DNA from: Roseibium limicola
Lineage (GTDB): Bacteria; Pseudomonadota; Alphaproteobacteria; Rhizobiales; Stappiaceae
NCBI RefSeq assembly: GCF_017313085.1
Contig: NZ_JAFLNF010000002.1
Location: forward strand, 496,001-560,000
Length of the DNA stretch: 64,000 nucleotides
Direction: 5' to 3'
Numbering within the stretch: the stretch's first letter is position 1; each line of letters starts with the position of its first letter. Shown here piece by piece: positions 34,568 to 44,072 of this stretch. A program made the position numbers and the translations under genes. A model generated the notes under the pieces. That model had not been told where the DNA came from, searched no databases, and saw only the letters and a program-made list of their open reading frames with translations.

Positions 34568-37005
34568 CCACAAGACGCTCGGGCCCACCAAAGCCCAAAC
34601 GGCCAGCCGTCGCCAGACGCAAGGCCGCCGCCAAGACCACCGGCGATTTTCCCTCACGCGACGACATTCTCGCGTTTGTAGCGGAGAATCCCGGCAAGGC
34701 GGGAAAGCGCGAAATCGCTCGACACTTTGGCATTACCGGCGCAGGCCGTATTCAGCTGAAGAAGATGCTCAAGGACCTGGCTGGCGAAGGCCTTGTGGCC
34801 AAGCGTCAGAAGCGCCTCATCCGTCCTGGCGACCTCCCGCCGGTCTTCGTTGTGGCCCTGGTGGCACGTGACGAGGATGGCGAGCTTCTGGGTGAACCTG
34901 AGGACTGGGATCCGGAAAGCGGCCCGACACCTAAGGTTCTGATCCTGACGACCAAGGGCAAGGGACCGCAGCCCGGCCTTGGCGACAGGGCGTTGATTCG
35001 GCTGACCGATGCAGAGACCGGGTTCGAGGCCCAGTATGCGGCCCGCATCATCAAGGTTCTGGAGAAGAGCCACGGAGCCATCCTCGGTATCTTCCGCCTG
35101 CGTGAAGGCAATAAATGGCCCTATCTGGAGCCGATTGACCGGAAGTCCCGTGAAATGGACGTGGATCCGGCTGATCTCAAGGGCGCCAGGGATGGCGACC
35201 TTGTCAGCGTGACAGTGACGAAGTCAGGTCGCTACGGCGCGCCGCGTGCAGAGATCATCGAGCGTTTCGGCGCCCCCGGCTCTGAAAAAGCCATCTCGGA
35301 AATCGCCCTGCATTCCCATGGCATCCGCCATGAGTTTCCACGCGAGGTCATAGCCGAAGCCGAGGCGGCCCAACCGGTCACCCTGGGCAAGCGTGAAGAT
35401 TGGCGCAAGATACCGCTTGTTACCATCGATCCGCCGGATGCCAAGGACCACGACGACGCAGTGTTTGCGGAGCCAGATGAGGATCCGGCCAACGAAGGCG
35501 GACAAGTGGTCTATGTGGCGATTGCCGATGTTGCCCATTACATTCGTCCGGGTTCCGCTCTGGATCGCGAAGCCCATCTGCGTGGCAACTCCGTCTATTT
35601 CCCAGACCGTGTCATCCCGATGTTGCCGGAGCGAATCTCCAATGACCTCTGCTCCCTGCGAGAAAAGGAAGATCGTCCGGCGATGGCCGTCCGCATGGTC
35701 TTTGACAAGACAGGCCGCAAGACCGGACATACCTTTCACCGGGTGCTTATGCGCTCGGCTGCAAAGTTGTCCTATCTGCAGGCGCAAAAAGCCATCGACG
35801 GCGTTCTGGACGACAAGACCGAAACCCTCGTCGACGGCGTTCTGAAGCCCATCTGGGCCGCCTATGCGGTGCTGAAACTGGGCCGCGATGCACGAGAACC
35901 GCTTGAGCTGGATCTGCCGGAACGCAAGATCGCCCTGAAGGAAGACGGTAGCGTCGATCACGTTTACGTTCCGGAACGTCTTGATGCCCACAAGCTCATC
36001 GAAGAGTTCATGATTCAGGCCAATGTGGCCGCAGCCGAAACGCTGGAGAAGAAGAAGACCGCCCTTCTCTACCGGATTCATGATGCTTCGACGCCGGAAA
36101 AGCTGGAGCACCTCAAGGAGTTCCTCTCCACCATCAACATGAAGTTGCCATCCACTGGCGGGCTGCGTCCGTCCGTCTTCAACGGCATTCTCGCCAAGGT
36201 GAAGGACGGTCCCCAGTCGCAGCTGATCAACGAAGTGATCCTGCGCTCCCAGGCGCAGGCGGAATACAATCCGCAGAACATCGGACACTTCGGCCTGAAC
36301 CTGCGCCGCTATGCCCATTTCACCTCCCCGATCCGCCGCTATGCCGATCTGATCGTCCACCGCGGACTGGTCGCAGCTCACGGACTGGGGGACGATGGGC
36401 TGCCTGAAGGCATTGAAGCAAAGCTTGAAGCAATCGGTGCTGAAATTTCGGCAGCTGAACGCAAGGCCATGCTGGCGGAACGCGACACCATCGATCGTCT
36501 CATCGCCCTGTGGATGGCCGAACAGATCGGCGCGACCTTCAAGGGGCGCATTGCAGGCGTTGTGAAGTCCGGCATGTTCATTCGCCTGAATGACACCGGT
36601 GCAGACGGCTTTGTTCCTGCCTCCACCATCGGCCTGGACTACTACAGGTATGACGAAGGGTCGCATTCGCTCATAGGTGACAAATCCGGTGAAACCTATC
36701 AGCTTGGTGACATAGTCGACGTCAAACTGGTAGAAGCCGCTCCCTTTGCTGGCGCGCTGCGTTTCGAAGTCCTCACGCCGGGCCGAAAGGGATCTGGTGG
36801 TTCGGGCGGCGCTCAACGTCGTGGCCGGGCCTCTCCGGAGCGTACCCCAGGCCGCAGCGGTTCCCGCTCCGGTCCCAAAGGTGGTACGACACCAGGGCCC
36901 AAGCGACCCGGCACCAGCGGCGGTGGCAAGAGCGGCTCTAAACCCTCCCGTGCCGCACGCAAGGCCAGAGCGTCGACCAGGGAGAACTCTGGAAACGAGA
37001 GCTGA
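34564..37005 (+). CDS. rnr: Ribonuclease R
   Basis: 813 residues. RNase R is a processive 3'-to-5' exoribonuclease that degrades structured RNA. Order: a basic leader, a winged-helix domain (REIARHFGITGAGRIQLKKM), cold-shock domains, the RNB catalytic domain with DPPDAKDHDDAVFAE and HLRGNSVYFPDRVIPMLPER in part, and HFTSPIRRYADLIVHR. An S1 domain (GVVKSGMFIRLNDTGADGF) and a Gly/Arg/Ser/Pro-rich tail of about 75 residues complete it. The start is TTG 34564 in a TTGA overlap with the topA stop, so translation is likely coupled. Confidence 0.96.
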   Translation: MTTRRSGPPKPKRPAVARRKAAAKTTGDFPSRDDILAFVAENPGKAGKREIARHFGITGAGRIQLKKMLKDLAGEGLVAKRQKRLIRPGDLPPVFVVALVARDEDGELLGEPEDWDPESGPTPKVLILTTKGKGPQPGLGDRALIRLTDAETGFEAQYAARIIKVLEKSHGAILGIFRLREGNKWPYLEPIDRKSREMDVDPADLKGARDGDLVSVTVTKSGRYGAPRAEIIERFGAPGSEKAISEIALHSHGIRHEFPREVIAEAEAAQPVTLGKREDWRKIPLVTIDPPDAKDHDDAVFAEPDEDPANEGGQVVYVAIADVAHYIRPGSALDREAHLRGNSVYFPDRVIPMLPERISNDLCSLREKEDRPAMAVRMVFDKTGRKTGHTFHRVLMRSAAKLSYLQAQKAIDGVLDDKTETLVDGVLKPIWAAYAVLKLGRDAREPLELDLPERKIALKEDGSVDHVYVPERLDAHKLIEEFMIQANVAAAETLEKKKTALLYRIHDASTPEKLEHLKEFLSTINMKLPSTGGLRPSVFNGILAKVKDGPQSQLINEVILRSQAQAEYNPQNIGHFGLNLRRYAHFTSPIRRYADLIVHRGLVAAHGLGDDGLPEGIEAKLEAIGAEISAAERKAMLAERDTIDRLIALWMAEQIGATFKGRIAGVVKSGMFIRLNDTGADGFVPASTIGLDYYRYDEGSHSLIGDKSGETYQLGDIVDVKLVEAAPFAGALRFEVLTPGRKGSGGSGGAQRRGRASPERTPGRSGSRSGPKGGTTPGPKRPGTSGGGKSGSKPSRAARKARASTRENSGNES

Positions 37006-37487
37006 TGAGCGTACACATCAAAAACCACGGCGGGACCTACCCGACCGCTCAGCCTTCAGCAGAAGACAGAGCCTCATTGCCCAAACGCAAGGTTCTTCAG
37101 TCGATGGTACGGGGCAGCGTGAATCGTTGCCCCAATTGCCATGAAGGCCAGCTCTTTCGGGGCTATCTGACGGTCGAACATGCTTGCTCGGTATGCGGTG
37201 AAGAATTTCATCATCACCGGGCGGATGACGCTCCCCCCTATTTCACCATCACAGTGGTCGGACATATCATCATTCCCGCCATGCTGGCCGTCGAGATGAC
37301 CTATCGTCCCGACCTGTGGGTCCACATGGTGTTGTGGCTGCCGCTTACCCTGCTGCTCTCGCTGGGCTTCCTGCGCCCCATCAAGGGGGCATTGATCGGT
37401 CTGCAGTGGGCTCTCTTCATGCATGGCTTCGATCCTCACTCCGGTGAAGACCTGCCAATTCCTGACCCAGCGGACACGCTTCAATGA
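37005..37487 (+). CDS. DUF983 family membrane protein
   Basis: 160 residues. A cytoplasmic zinc-ribbon-like N-terminal part (NRCPNCHEGQLFRGYL, then ACSVCGEEFHHHRADDAPPY) precedes two membrane spans (VVGHIIIPAMLAVEM and VLWLPLTLLLSLGFL) and PIKGALIGLQWAL. This is the DUF983 layout; function is unknown. Its ATG shares one base with the rnr stop (TGATG), and its own stop overlaps the NUDIX start by 4 bases, so it sits inside a tightly coupled operon, as in many alphaproteobacteria. Confidence 0.9.
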   Translation: MSVHIKNHGGTYPTAQPSAEDRASLPKRKVLQSMVRGSVNRCPNCHEGQLFRGYLTVEHACSVCGEEFHHHRADDAPPYFTITVVGHIIIPAMLAVEMTYRPDLWVHMVLWLPLTLLLSLGFLRPIKGALIGLQWALFMHGFDPHSGEDLPIPDPADTLQ

Positions 37488-38242
37488 CCTCAGCTTCGGT
37501 TGCTTCAGCAACAATGACGCCCGACAACGAACAAGCCGAGCGCCACCCCTACAAACGTCCCAAGGACGCTGCCACACTTCTGATTCTCGACAGGACAGAA
37601 CCAACGCCAAAGGTTCTGATGGGGCGCCGGCATCAGGACCACGTCTTCATGCCGGGGAAATTCGTGTTTCCCGGCGGTCGCGTTGACCCGACCGATTCGC
37701 GCACGCCCGTTGTCGGTGACTACCATCCAGGCGTGACCGCAAAGCTCAGCCTTGATCTGAAAGGCCCAAAGTCAAAAGCGCGCGTTCGCGCCCTTGGTAT
37801 CGCAGCCATTCGCGAAACCTACGAAGAGGCTGGCCTGTTCATCGGCGACCGGCATGATGGCCCTCGGCCTTTGAAACTGGGAAAGGGATTCGAAGCATTT
37901 TCCGAACTCGATATCGTACCGAATCTGTCGCCCATCCGCTTCATCGGCCGCGCCATCACACCACCGAACCGGTCACGCCGCTTCGACACACGCTTCCTTG
38001 CCGTTGACGCGGGCGCTGTGGCCCATCGGCTGGCTTCTGGCACCGGACCTACCGGAGAGCTGGAAGAACTCGCCTGGCTACCGCTCGACGACGCCATGCA
38101 GCTGGACAGCCTACCCTCGATCACCAGACAGATTCTGATGGACCTCAACGAGCGTCTTGTCGAGGATTCACAGCTGTCGCCGGAGACCCCGGTGCCCTTC
38201 TATTTCTTCAGGAACGGTCGCTTCGAACGCCGTCTTCTGTGA
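37484..38242 (+). CDS. NUDIX hydrolase with split Nudix box
   Basis: 252 residues. The Nudix motif is interrupted: VFPGGRVDPTDSRTP is separated by about 35 residues from GIAAIRETYEEAGLFIG. This layout is that of NUDT7/NUDT8/NUDT19-like hydrolases, which cut CoA and other nucleotide diphosphate derivatives; the substrate here is unknown. The C-terminal part includes LEELAWLPLDDAMQLD and PFYFFRNGRFERRLL. It starts within the DUF983 stop (ATGA). Confidence 0.88.
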   Translation: MTSASVASATMTPDNEQAERHPYKRPKDAATLLILDRTEPTPKVLMGRRHQDHVFMPGKFVFPGGRVDPTDSRTPVVGDYHPGVTAKLSLDLKGPKSKARVRALGIAAIRETYEEAGLFIGDRHDGPRPLKLGKGFEAFSELDIVPNLSPIRFIGRAITPPNRSRRFDTRFLAVDAGAVAHRLASGTGPTGELEELAWLPLDDAMQLDSLPSITRQILMDLNERLVEDSQLSPETPVPFYFFRNGRFERRLL

Positions 38243-38429
38243 ATAGCTGGGCAATCCAAACAAGCTTTGCCGCTTATTTCGACCTCAGCCGCGACAATGC
38301 TTGACTTTGCGGTGACGATGAGTAGTTTGCGCGCTGATTTAGTGAAATCCCGCGGGCAAGTTTACCGCCAGTGAAAACCTGGCCAAAAGCACTGTTTGCC
38401 CCTTCAAAGAAAAAACAGGATCGAAGGCT

Positions 38430-38597
38430 ATGGCCAAGGCGACCACTATCAAGATCAAGCTTCTGTCGACTGCCGACACAGGCTTCTTCTATGTGACCAA
38501 AAAGAACTCCCGTACCATGACCGAAAAGATGTCCGTACGTAAGTACGACCCGGTTGCTAAAAAGCACGTGGAATTCAAGGAAGCCAAGATCAAGTAA
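38430..38597 (+). CDS. rpmG: 50S ribosomal protein L33
   Basis: 55 residues: [20 protein letters not shown], a YVTKKNSR segment, [20 protein letters not shown] and a Lys end. It has no CxxC pairs, so it is the zinc-free form usual in alphaproteobacteria. A GGATCGAAGG region provides the ribosome site before ATG 38430. It has its own 187-base leader after the NUDIX gene and a strong terminator after it. Confidence 0.97.
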   Translation: MAKATTIKIKLLSTADTGFFYVTKKNSRTMTEKMSVRKYDPVAKKHVEFKEAKIK

Positions 38598-38625
38598 GAT
38601 CTTCGGTTCTTCCGATTTCATTTTA

Positions 38626-38657
38626 AAAAAAACCCGCCGAATTCGGCGGGTTTTTTA
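38626..38657. terminator. Strong bidirectional terminator after rpmG
   Basis: AAAACCCGCCGAATTCGGCGGGTTTT: a 13-pair perfect palindrome with A-rich and T-rich flanks, between rpmG and the convergent chemoreceptor gene. Confidence 0.92.
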
Positions 38658-38687
38658 TTTGTCTGAAAATCCCGTATGGGGCGGCGC

Positions 38688-40403
38688 TTACGCCGCCGCC
38701 ACGTCTTTCAGGAACACTTCCACTTCCTCGCGCAGCGTCTCCGTGCGCTGGTTCAGCTCGCCAGAAGCGCTGAGAACCATATCGGCGGAATTGGAGGTCT
38801 GGGCAACGCTACCGGTGAGCTGCTGGATGTTGGCGGAGACCGATTGAGTGCCCTGTGCAGCACGCTGGATGTTCTGGGAGATCTCGTTCGTCGCCCCACC
38901 CTGCTCTTCCACCGCAGCTGCGATGGTTGCCGTGTACTGGTTCACTTCATCCATGATGTCAGTGATTTCCGCAATCGCCTGAACGGACTGTTTGGTCGCG
39001 TCCTGAATGGCTGAAATCTGGGCACTGATTTCTTCAGTTGCCTTCGACGTCTGGGTCGCCAGTTCCTTCACCTCGGCTGCAACAACCGCGAAGCCCTTGC
39101 CAGCTTCTCCGGCGCGCGCAGCCTCAATGGTGGCGTTCAGGGCGAGAAGGTTGGTCTGCTCGGCAATTGCCTGGATCAGCGTAACGACTTCGCCAATCTT
39201 GGACGCAGAGGCTGCAAGGCCTTCGACCTTCTCATTGGTGTGGCGAGTGCCCTGGGTTGCCCGATCAACCACTTCGGTTGTCTGCGCGACCTGGCGAGAA
39301 ATCTCACCGATGGAGGCTGCCAGCTCTTCCGCAGCGCCGGCAACAGCCTGTGCATTCCCGGTCGCCGCATCAGATTCCACCAGAGTTGCCTCGGCGCCCT
39401 GTGTGCTCTGCTGAGCAATGCCGCTCAGCGACCGCGCAGTGTCTTCCAGCCCGCCAGCCGTTTCGCTGACCGAGCGAAGAAGCTCTGTCGCGCGCTGATG
39501 GAACTTGGAGATCATGTCCTGCACGCGTTGCTGCCTGTTCAAAGCATGGGCTTCATTATCAGCCTGCTGACCGCTCAGTGTCCGGCGCTCAAACTGCTTT
39601 TCACGGAGCGTCTCAACCGCACGGGCGATGACACCAATCTGATCCGACCTGCCAGTGTGCTCGACCTCATCGTCCAGGCGATCTTCTGAAATACCGACCG
39701 CCGAAGCGGCAAGGCTCGACAGCGGACGCAGCAGGCGCGTGGTCACGAAAAGCGCAAGAGCAATGGCAATCAGTACGACAGGCAGAGTGAGAAGCATGAA
39801 GTTCGTCATCAGCTCGGTGACATTCGCATGGATCGCGGCCTGCTCCACACCGGCATACAGAATGCCGACAATTGAATTGGAAGCCGAATAGATCGGAGCG
39901 TAGATCGTGTAATAGTCAGTGCCGAGGATTGTTGCACTGCCCTTGAAGGTTTCGCCCTTCATCACGACAGGATAAACGGCGCCCTTCTGGCCCAGCGGCG
40001 TTCCGACTGCCCGGTTTCCGTCAGGCTTCACGATGTTCGTAGTCTTGCGCCAGAAATCGCGGGTCTCTTCATCCCAGAGGAAGATCGTTGCGGTTTCCCC
40101 TGTCATCGCGCCGACACTGTCGATCAGCTCGTGACTGGAAAACTCCGGCAGCGCATCCATCGTGATACGTGAGACATTGCCGTCAGCAGCCCACTCAACG
40201 GACATGCCGTCGATGTAACCGCTGAGGTAGGTGGCCGCCACACGAAGGCTGGTGTTCTGCTTTGAGACAGCCTGCTCTTCAGCCTGTCGAGATGCGACAT
40301 TGTAAACAATGCCGCCAATAGCCAGCATCGCCAGTGCCATAAAACAGCCGATGGCCAGTGCCATGGCTTGGGTGATGCGCATTTTTCCAAGCAACGAGAA
40401 CAT
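38688..40403 (-). CDS. Methyl-accepting chemotaxis protein with periplasmic Cache domain
   Basis: 571 residues. One membrane span (about residues 12-32), a periplasmic single Cache-type sensor (about 35-190, with [19 protein letters not shown] and [16 protein letters not shown]), and a second span (about 195-215) are followed by a HAMP region. The cytoplasmic signalling coiled coil has the hairpin tip [20 protein letters not shown]. Gln/Glu pairs suitable for methylation flank the tip. There is no CheR-binding pentapeptide at the end (KDVAAA). GGGGAAA precedes ATG 40403. No che genes are near. Confidence 0.93.
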   Translation of the reverse strand: MFSLLGKMRITQAMALAIGCFMALAMLAIGGIVYNVASRQAEEQAVSKQNTSLRVAATYLSGYIDGMSVEWAADGNVSRITMDALPEFSSHELIDSVGAMTGETATIFLWDEETRDFWRKTTNIVKPDGNRAVGTPLGQKGAVYPVVMKGETFKGSATILGTDYYTIYAPIYSASNSIVGILYAGVEQAAIHANVTELMTNFMLLTLPVVLIAIALALFVTTRLLRPLSSLAASAVGISEDRLDDEVEHTGRSDQIGVIARAVETLREKQFERRTLSGQQADNEAHALNRQQRVQDMISKFHQRATELLRSVSETAGGLEDTARSLSGIAQQSTQGAEATLVESDAATGNAQAVAGAAEELAASIGEISRQVAQTTEVVDRATQGTRHTNEKVEGLAASASKIGEVVTLIQAIAEQTNLLALNATIEAARAGEAGKGFAVVAAEVKELATQTSKATEEISAQISAIQDATKQSVQAIAEITDIMDEVNQYTATIAAAVEEQGGATNEISQNIQRAAQGTQSVSANIQQLTGSVAQTSNSADMVLSASGELNQRTETLREEVEVFLKDVAAA

Positions 40404-41117
40404 TCTGATTTCCCCGGTTCAATTTGAGGACAAGCAGACATGCATTGGATTAACTCAGAGTAAAAACCTTGGTTAACCCAGCAGATATGTCAGAAAAACG
40501 CATAACGACATCAACTATTATCAAAACCAAATCACTAACGCGTAGGGAAAGAACAAAAATACACAAAAACAACAAAGTCAAAAAATTATCGATAATTTAC
40601 ATGACAAATACACTCACATTTTAACTTAAGGGATCAAGAAACAATCTTGAGTAGGCGCAATATCTCTACGTAATACCCCGATAGAATTCCTTAGGGGCAA
40701 GACCGTCAAGGCATTTGTGGTACTCTGGAAGGAGTGGCCGGCGGGCGACAAGTATACGAGGAGGCCACTCTTCGACTTGCTGCCACGCCGGCCGGCCCCA
40801 CGGACCCAGGAGATGCGGCGGACCTGAGTTGCACCGTAGGGATTAGAACCGTTTGCGCCAATCGGTCGGATCGCTGGCTCACAACCCTGAAAGACCAGGG
40901 TGTCCGTGAGTGAAACCTGATCCAAATCCGCCTTGGAAGCCGGCAGACAGTCTCTTGGCAGCGCGTGTTTACGCAGCTGCACACTACTGAAAGGGCATTA
41001 GAAATCAACAATGATAAGGGGTACAGACAAACTGGTCTGCATTCTTAGTAAACCGCTAACCTTAATGCCCATGGCGACCTGCGCAGCCCCGAGACATTTT
41101 ACAGGTCGCAGGGCTTG
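40404..41117. pseudogene. Gene-free, AT-rich stretch with a possible transposase remnant
   Basis: 714 bases. 40440-40625 is strongly AT-rich and probably holds the chemoreceptor promoter. Minus strand 40760-40640 can be read in one frame as LLPEYHKCLDGLAPKEFYRG followed by a stop. This is reminiscent of the C-terminal 'PH.SLGGL.P.EF' end of IS3-family transposases, but frames on either side are broken and no inverted repeats are evident. The remaining part up to 41010 is GC-rich and has no convincing ORF. It may be a decayed insertion or a structured RNA; neither is secure. Confidence 0.25.
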
Positions 41118-41489
41118 TCAGCCTTCGCCAAGATAGGATCTCACCGTGTCGAGAAATTTGGTCACGGAAATGGGTTTCGACAGATAAGCCTCGCAGCCAC
41201 CCTGGCGGATCCGTTCTTCGTCACCCTTCATTGCAAAAGCGGTTACCGCTATCACCGGGATCATGCTGATCTCGTCGTCTTCCTTGATCCATTTGGTCAC
41301 CTCCAGACCGGACACTTCCGGCAGCTGGATATCCATCAGAACCAGGTCAGGCCGGTGTTGGCGCACAAGCTCGAGCGCTTCGATCCCCGTGCGCGTCTGC
41401 AAGGTGCTGTAGCCGTGTGCTTCGAGTAGATCATGAAACAGTTTCATGTTCAGCTCGTTATCTTCCACGATAAGCACAGTCTTTGACAT
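41118..41489 (-). CDS. divK: Single-domain response regulator DivK
   Basis: 123 residues from ATG 41489; an in-frame upstream start would add 19 unrelated residues. It is a stand-alone receiver: acidic pair VEDNE, phospho-acceptor Asp in [19 protein letters not shown], Thr in [14 protein letters not shown], and Lys in YLSKPIS. The sequence is nearly that of Caulobacter DivK, the essential cell-cycle regulator controlled by PleC and DivJ. The pleD gene that often follows divK is absent; the gene downstream is a chemoreceptor beyond a degraded stretch. AAGGG precedes the start. Confidence 0.96.
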   Translation of the reverse strand: MSKTVLIVEDNELNMKLFHDLLEAHGYSTLQTRTGIEALELVRQHRPDLVLMDIQLPEVSGLEVTKWIKEDDEISMIPVIAVTAFAMKGDEERIRQGGCEAYLSKPISVTKFLDTVRSYLGEG

Positions 41490-41630
41490 TATTAGGCCCT
41501 TCAATCCGGCATGCAGCCGGGTAATGTCTGATAAACGATACGCCACATCTTGAAGCTGTGGCGTAGGTCCCCTCTCCGCTGTTAGTAAATGTTCTAACCC
41601 GGAATCGTTTCAGAAAGGCAAAAATTCGCG

Positions 41631-41930
41631 ATGCATTCGGCCACTGGACGTACAATCAACGTTGATGAGGCACAAGAAATTGCCACCAACGCCCTTATTC
41701 ATATTTCTCAGGACCCTGATTTGGTCGGACGCTTCCTGGCCGTGTCGGGAATCGGTCCGGAATCAATCCGCGACGCGGCAGAAGAACCGGGTTTTCTTGC
41801 CGGTGTGCTTGAGTTTCTGATGGGTGACGAGGCTTTACTGCTGACCTTCTGCGAGAACCATGGCGTCCGGCCCACGATGATTGCCGCATCGCGCTTTGCT
41901 CTTGTCGGACACCCGGACGATTATGCCTGA
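41631..41930 (+). CDS. DUF3572 family protein
   Basis: 99 residues, all helical in appearance (NVDEAQEIATNALIHISQDP, RFLAVSGIGPESIRDAA, FLMGDEALLLTFCENHGV). It matches DUF3572, an alphaproteobacterial family usually encoded divergently from divK, as it is here. Function is unknown. Its last 8 bases overlap the start of the HAD gene, suggesting coupled translation. Confidence 0.88.
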   Translation: MHSATGRTINVDEAQEIATNALIHISQDPDLVGRFLAVSGIGPESIRDAAEEPGFLAGVLEFLMGDEALLLTFCENHGVRPTMIAASRFALVGHPDDYA

Positions 41931-42609
41931 GCCCCATCCCGTCCTTCCCGAAACACTTTCCCAGATCCGCCAGATCCCCGCATCGGACCGGCCACTCGTG
42001 GTCTGTGACGTCGATGAGGTCATCCTCCACCTGATTCGGCCGATGGAGGCCTATTTCGCTGATCTCGGCTTGGTCTTCATGCAGCGCGTCTACAAGCTGA
42101 CCGGCAACATCGCCCGCCGCGGCGAGAATGTGCCGATAGCAGCAGACGAAGTGCGGAGGCATATACACACCTTCTTCGACGCTTTCGTGCATGCTCAGGA
42201 GGTGGTGCAAGGAGCGCCCCAGGCGCTGCGACAGCTCGCGCGCAACATGGACATCATCCTGCTGACAAACCTGCCGGGCACCCACAACCGGGCTGCCCGC
42301 GAAACACTTTTGAAGAGCGCCGACATCGACTACCCGATGATTACCAACTCCGGTCCGAAAGGCGGTGCCGTGGCAGCCCTTTCGGCTGGCCGTCAGAGTC
42401 CAATTGTCTTCATCGACGACAGCACCGTGAACCAGGCTTCGGTGCACGCCAGCCTGCCAACGGCAAAACTGATCCAGTTCATCGCCGACGACAGTTTTCG
42501 CACAGCCCATCTCCCCGCCGATCACATCGATCTGCTAAGCGGCGATTGGGCTGAGACAACCGCATTCATCGAGGCTATCATGGCGCAGTCGGCACGGGAC
42601 AGGGACTGA
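41923..42609 (+). CDS. HAD family hydrolase
   Basis: 228 residues from ATG 41923, which overlaps the DUF3572 stop. The HAD motifs are seen: motif I VVCDVDEVILH, motif II LLTNLPGTH, and motif IV FIDDSTVN. There is a helical cap segment between motifs I and II. The first Asp of DVD would form the phospho-enzyme intermediate. Substrate unknown. It is followed 51 bases later by dinB on the same strand. Confidence 0.85.
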   Translation: MPEPHPVLPETLSQIRQIPASDRPLVVCDVDEVILHLIRPMEAYFADLGLVFMQRVYKLTGNIARRGENVPIAADEVRRHIHTFFDAFVHAQEVVQGAPQALRQLARNMDIILLTNLPGTHNRAARETLLKSADIDYPMITNSGPKGGAVAALSAGRQSPIVFIDDSTVNQASVHASLPTAKLIQFIADDSFRTAHLPADHIDLLSGDWAETTAFIEAIMAQSARDRD

Positions 42610-42660
42610 CCCTGGTTCTGTCCACCTCCCCTGGGTAATTCAGCTGGCAGATCTCCGTTC

Positions 42661-44037
42661 GTGACCCTCGTTTCGTCCGCCCCTTCTGTATCAGAGACCA
42701 GTCCACAGGCTCTATGCCGGGACTGTTGCCAACGCGTGCGCCCGCGCCGCCAGCGTTGCCCCTCCTGCGGAAGCTCGCGCCTGCTCCAGCATCCTGAGCT
42801 TTTTTCACTCACCATCGCCCATGTCGATTGCGACGCGTTTTATGCCTCTGTCGAAAAGCGCGACAATCCGGACCTCATAGACCAGCCAGTCATTGTCGGC
42901 GGCGGTCAGCGCGGCGTCGTCTCCACCTGCTGCTATATCGCCCGCATCTACGGCGTGCGCTCGGCCATGCCGATGTTCAAGGCGCTCGAGGCCTGTCCCG
43001 ACGCTGTTGTCGTCAAACCGAACATGGAGAAATACGCCGAAGTCGGTCAGAATATCCGCGAGAGAATGCGTGCCCTGACGCCGCTGGTTGAGCCAATCTC
43101 CATCGATGAAGCTTTTCTTGATCTCACCGGAACGGAGCAGCTGCACCATGCCAGCGCAGCCGAAACCCTGGTGCGATTTGCCCGCGCCATAGAAGAGGAC
43201 TTGAAGATAACCGTATCGGTCGGCCTGGCCGCCAACAAGTTCCTGGCAAAACTGGCCTCTGACCTGGACAAACCGCGCGGCTTTTCGGTGATCGGGGCCG
43301 CCGAAGCCAAAACCTACCTGGCGGATATGCCCGTCGGCAAGATCTGGGGCGTTGGCAAAGTGTTGCGCGACACGCTCGCCCGCGACGGACTGACGACAAT
43401 TGGTCAGTTGCAGCTGATGGATCCCACCGATCTGGCCCGGCGCTACGGTGCCATGGGGATCCGACTGGCAACGCTTTCTCATGGCCGCGATGACCGCAAG
43501 GTCACACCGGAACGGCCAACGAAGAGCGTCTCCGCCGAGACCACTTTCAACTCCGACATCTCTCGTCTGGAGGTTCTGCGGCCAATCCTTCTGGATCTGA
43601 GTGAAAAGGTCTCACGCCGCATGAAGGCAGCCGATCATGCAGGCCGGACTGTCACGCTCAAACTGAAGACCGCTGACTTCAAGACCATCACACGCTCACG
43701 TCAGCTCGCCGACCCAACCCAGCTCGCCGACCGCCTGTTTCGCGCCGGCGATAATCTTCTGGAGCGGGAAGTCGATGGTCAACGACGTTTCCGCCTCATC
43801 GGCATAGGCCTGTCAGATCTGTCCAGCCCGGACAATGCCGACCCGCAAGATCTCGTCGACCAGGATGCAGACCGCCGCAAGAATGCCGAACTGGCAATGG
43901 ACCGGGTCCGCGAGAAATACGGCAAGACCGCCGTCGAACGCGGCCTCAGTCACCAATCGCGAAAAGAGCGCGACAAACTGCGAGAAGATCAGCCCGAGGG
44001 CCAAGCCTCTTCGGTCAACAAGCGCCGCCCCGAGTAA
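42661..44037 (+). CDS. dinB: DNA polymerase IV with N-terminal zinc ribbon
   Basis: 458 residues, started at GTG 42661. A zinc-ribbon-like extension ([19 protein letters not shown]) precedes the Y-family polymerase. The palm and fingers show [17 protein letters not shown] and the catalytic [11 protein letters not shown], then [20 protein letters not shown] in part, the helix-hairpin-helix, and a little-finger domain from about residue 290. The extension is frequent in alphaproteobacterial DinB. The C-terminus is basic and disordered ([16 protein letters not shown]) without an obvious beta-clamp motif at the very end. It converges on eipB. Confidence 0.95.
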   Translation: MTLVSSAPSVSETSPQALCRDCCQRVRPRRQRCPSCGSSRLLQHPELFSLTIAHVDCDAFYASVEKRDNPDLIDQPVIVGGGQRGVVSTCCYIARIYGVRSAMPMFKALEACPDAVVVKPNMEKYAEVGQNIRERMRALTPLVEPISIDEAFLDLTGTEQLHHASAAETLVRFARAIEEDLKITVSVGLAANKFLAKLASDLDKPRGFSVIGAAEAKTYLADMPVGKIWGVGKVLRDTLARDGLTTIGQLQLMDPTDLARRYGAMGIRLATLSHGRDDRKVTPERPTKSVSAETTFNSDISRLEVLRPILLDLSEKVSRRMKAADHAGRTVTLKLKTADFKTITRSRQLADPTQLADRLFRAGDNLLEREVDGQRRFRLIGIGLSDLSSPDNADPQDLVDQDADRRKNAELAMDRVREKYGKTAVERGLSHQSRKERDKLREDQPEGQASSVNKRRPE

Positions 44038-44072
44038 ACGTAGCTTTCGCCCACTATGCAACACGCCAAACC

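Noticed and set aside
40626..40982. 118-codon minus-strand ORF in the gap before divK
   Set aside because: Composition shows no protein family. A different frame holds the only suggestive fragment, so this reading is not supported as a gene.
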